DNA from: Thermoprotei archaeon
GTDB lineage: Archaea > Thermoproteota > Methanomethylicia > Nezhaarchaeales > WYZ-LMO8
Direction of reading: 5' to 3'
Length of the DNA: 6,209 bases
Assembly: GCA_003649565.1 (NCBI GenBank)
Contig: QMSF01000060.1
Span: 1 to 6,209, forward strand
Shown: piece after piece, positions 5,455 through 6,209 of the stretch
Numbering within the stretch: position 1 is the first letter of the stretch
Layout of the letters: each line of letters begins with the position of its first letter
Program-made: the position numbers and the translations under genes
The notes under the pieces: generated by a model
What the model was told of the DNA's origin: nothing
The model's input: the letters and a program-made list of their open reading frames with translations, nothing else
Databases searched by the model: none

Positions 5455-6209
5455 TTACTCAATCACATCAACATCCAGCACTTGCTCGAATAGTTGCTTG
5501 TCGACTTCATGGATCATTGGTATTCCAGTAACTTCAGCAGCAAGCGGATTAAGTGATGCCAAGTCACTTCTGTCAATTAGGTCGATCCTAAACTTCCTGG
5601 CTCCAGCAAGAAGCTGCTTTAGGCCGTCTTTTATCCTCTCTAAATACGTGTAGAGACCGACGGCCGTCCACGGAATTTCCCTGCCGACCTTGTCTCCGTA
5701 TTTCGCTTTCAGATCGTCGGCAAGGATGAAGAACTTGTCCGGAGTCTCGCCATATCTTCTCGCGAACTCCTTTGGTAGTTTGCCTTGGCTTGCGAGGTCA
5801 CAGAAGTAAGAAGCCTTCATTACAGCTGTAAGCGGGGCTCTACCCATTGTCACGGTCTTCACGAACGGTTGACCATCGAAATTGCTCATCGCAATCGCTT
5901 TGAATATCTGGGCTTCGTTTATGAAGCATCCAGCCATGCTTATATCTGGCACATACTTGCCCTTCTTCTTTAGAGCAAGGGCTGCCTTGAGAATTAGCGC
6001 TTCCAGGTAGACCGTTGGAACGCCCATTTCATTCATCATCGTTACCGGTGACATCCCTGTTCCGCCGCCGGCACCGTCGAACGTTATGTAATCCACCTTT
6101 GCCTCAGATGCAACCCTCAGAGTCCAAGCCACATCGATAGGTCTATAGGCCCCTGTCTTTATCGTAACGACCTTCGCACCCATCTCGCGCAGCTTCTCAA
6201 CATCCTCAA
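5455..6209 (-). CDS. Glutamate synthase-like FMN-binding domain protein, 5' end cut by window
   Basis: The frame is open to the right edge; the ATG at 6183 is internal, since the codons before it read EDVEKLRE in continuity. Visible are about 251 C-terminal residues. Seen: VVTIKTGAYRPIDVAW, then YITFDGAGGGTGMSP (the FMN/phosphate-binding part of the glutamate synthase barrel, usually DGGTGASP), MNEMGVPT, PDISMAGCFINEAQIFKAIAM (the equivalent of the second phosphate-binding strand), VTMGRAPL, and the C-terminal GLKQLLAGARKF and IDRSDLASL. Known: the domain transfers ammonia to 2-oxoglutarate in glutamate synthase. The CxxxxxCxxxxC [3Fe-4S] ligands expected after the MGRAP-like strand are absent, so this is a divergent archaeal stand-alone form and its reaction is uncertain. 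Its GC content is higher than that of its neighbours. It converges with the membrane-protein gene across a 307-base gap. Confidence 0.85.
   Translation of the reverse strand, partial: EDVEKLREMGAKVVTIKTGAYRPIDVAWTLRVASEAKVDYITFDGAGGGTGMSPVTMMNEMGVPTVYLEALILKAALALKKKGKYVPDISMAGCFINEAQIFKAIAMSNFDGQPFVKTVTMGRAPLTAVMKASYFCDLASQGKLPKEFARRYGETPDKFFILADDLKAKYGDKVGREIPWTAVGLYTYLERIKDGLKQLLAGARKFRIDLIDRSDLASLNPLAAEVTGIPMIHEVDKQLFEQVLDVDVIE

Noticed and set aside
5325..5531. Plus-strand frame of 68 codons with a promoter-like AATAAATATT before its internal ATG at 5398
   Set aside because: Its second half is antisense to the end of the glutamate-synthase-like gene, and the translation resembles no family I know.
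1..6209. Defence island, CRISPR array, mobile element or tRNA
   Set aside because: No spaced direct repeats, transposase, integrase, toxin-antitoxin pair or cloverleaf sequence was seen on either strand; all clear genes belong to conserved archaeal families or are single unknowns.

Overview
The window looks archaeal, most likely from a member of the TACK/Thermoproteota side (a Bathyarchaeia-, Methanomethylicia- or Nezhaarchaeia-like genome would fit). The reasons are a methanogenesis-marker-8 type DUF2099 protein, two DUF131-type small membrane proteins, a GINS B-domain-like segment, an archaeal DUF89 protein, a SPOUT protein of the DUF431 (Sfm1-like) family, TATA-like elements about 26 bases before starts, and mixed Shine-Dalgarno and apparently leaderless starts. 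The exact lineage cannot be fixed from this sequence. No mobile element, CRISPR array, tRNA or rRNA was seen.

Layout. Positions 1-756 (+) hold the 3' part of a DUF2099 gene, cut by the left edge. A small PHP-domain metal-dependent phosphoesterase follows at 842-1399 (+). A 161-base gap, holding at most a doubtful 38-codon ORF, precedes a tightly coupled pair of membrane-protein genes (1561-1818 and 1820-2263, +). The first is a DUF131 protein. The second joins a GINS B-domain-like N-terminus to a DUF131-like two-helix membrane part. That pair converges on, and shares its stop tetranucleotide with, a minus-strand SPOUT methyltransferase gene (2260-2847). A short divergent promoter region then leads to a plus-strand DUF89 metal-dependent phosphatase gene (2923-3819), an unrecognised soluble protein (3850-4554), and a four-helix membrane protein with a proline-rich tail (4662-5147), which has its own promoter. 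A 307-base convergent intergenic region with a hairpin terminator and a second inverted repeat separates it from the 3' part of a minus-strand glutamate-synthase-like FMN-domain gene (5455-6209), cut by the right edge.

The genes do not form one obvious pathway. Most are conserved archaeal housekeeping or uncharacterised families. The most notable items are the GINS-B-like/DUF131 fusion coupled to a second DUF131 gene, the unrecognised 234-residue protein next to a DUF89 enzyme with a changed active-site motif, and the glutamate-synthase-like domain that lacks the usual iron-sulfur cysteines in the visible part.
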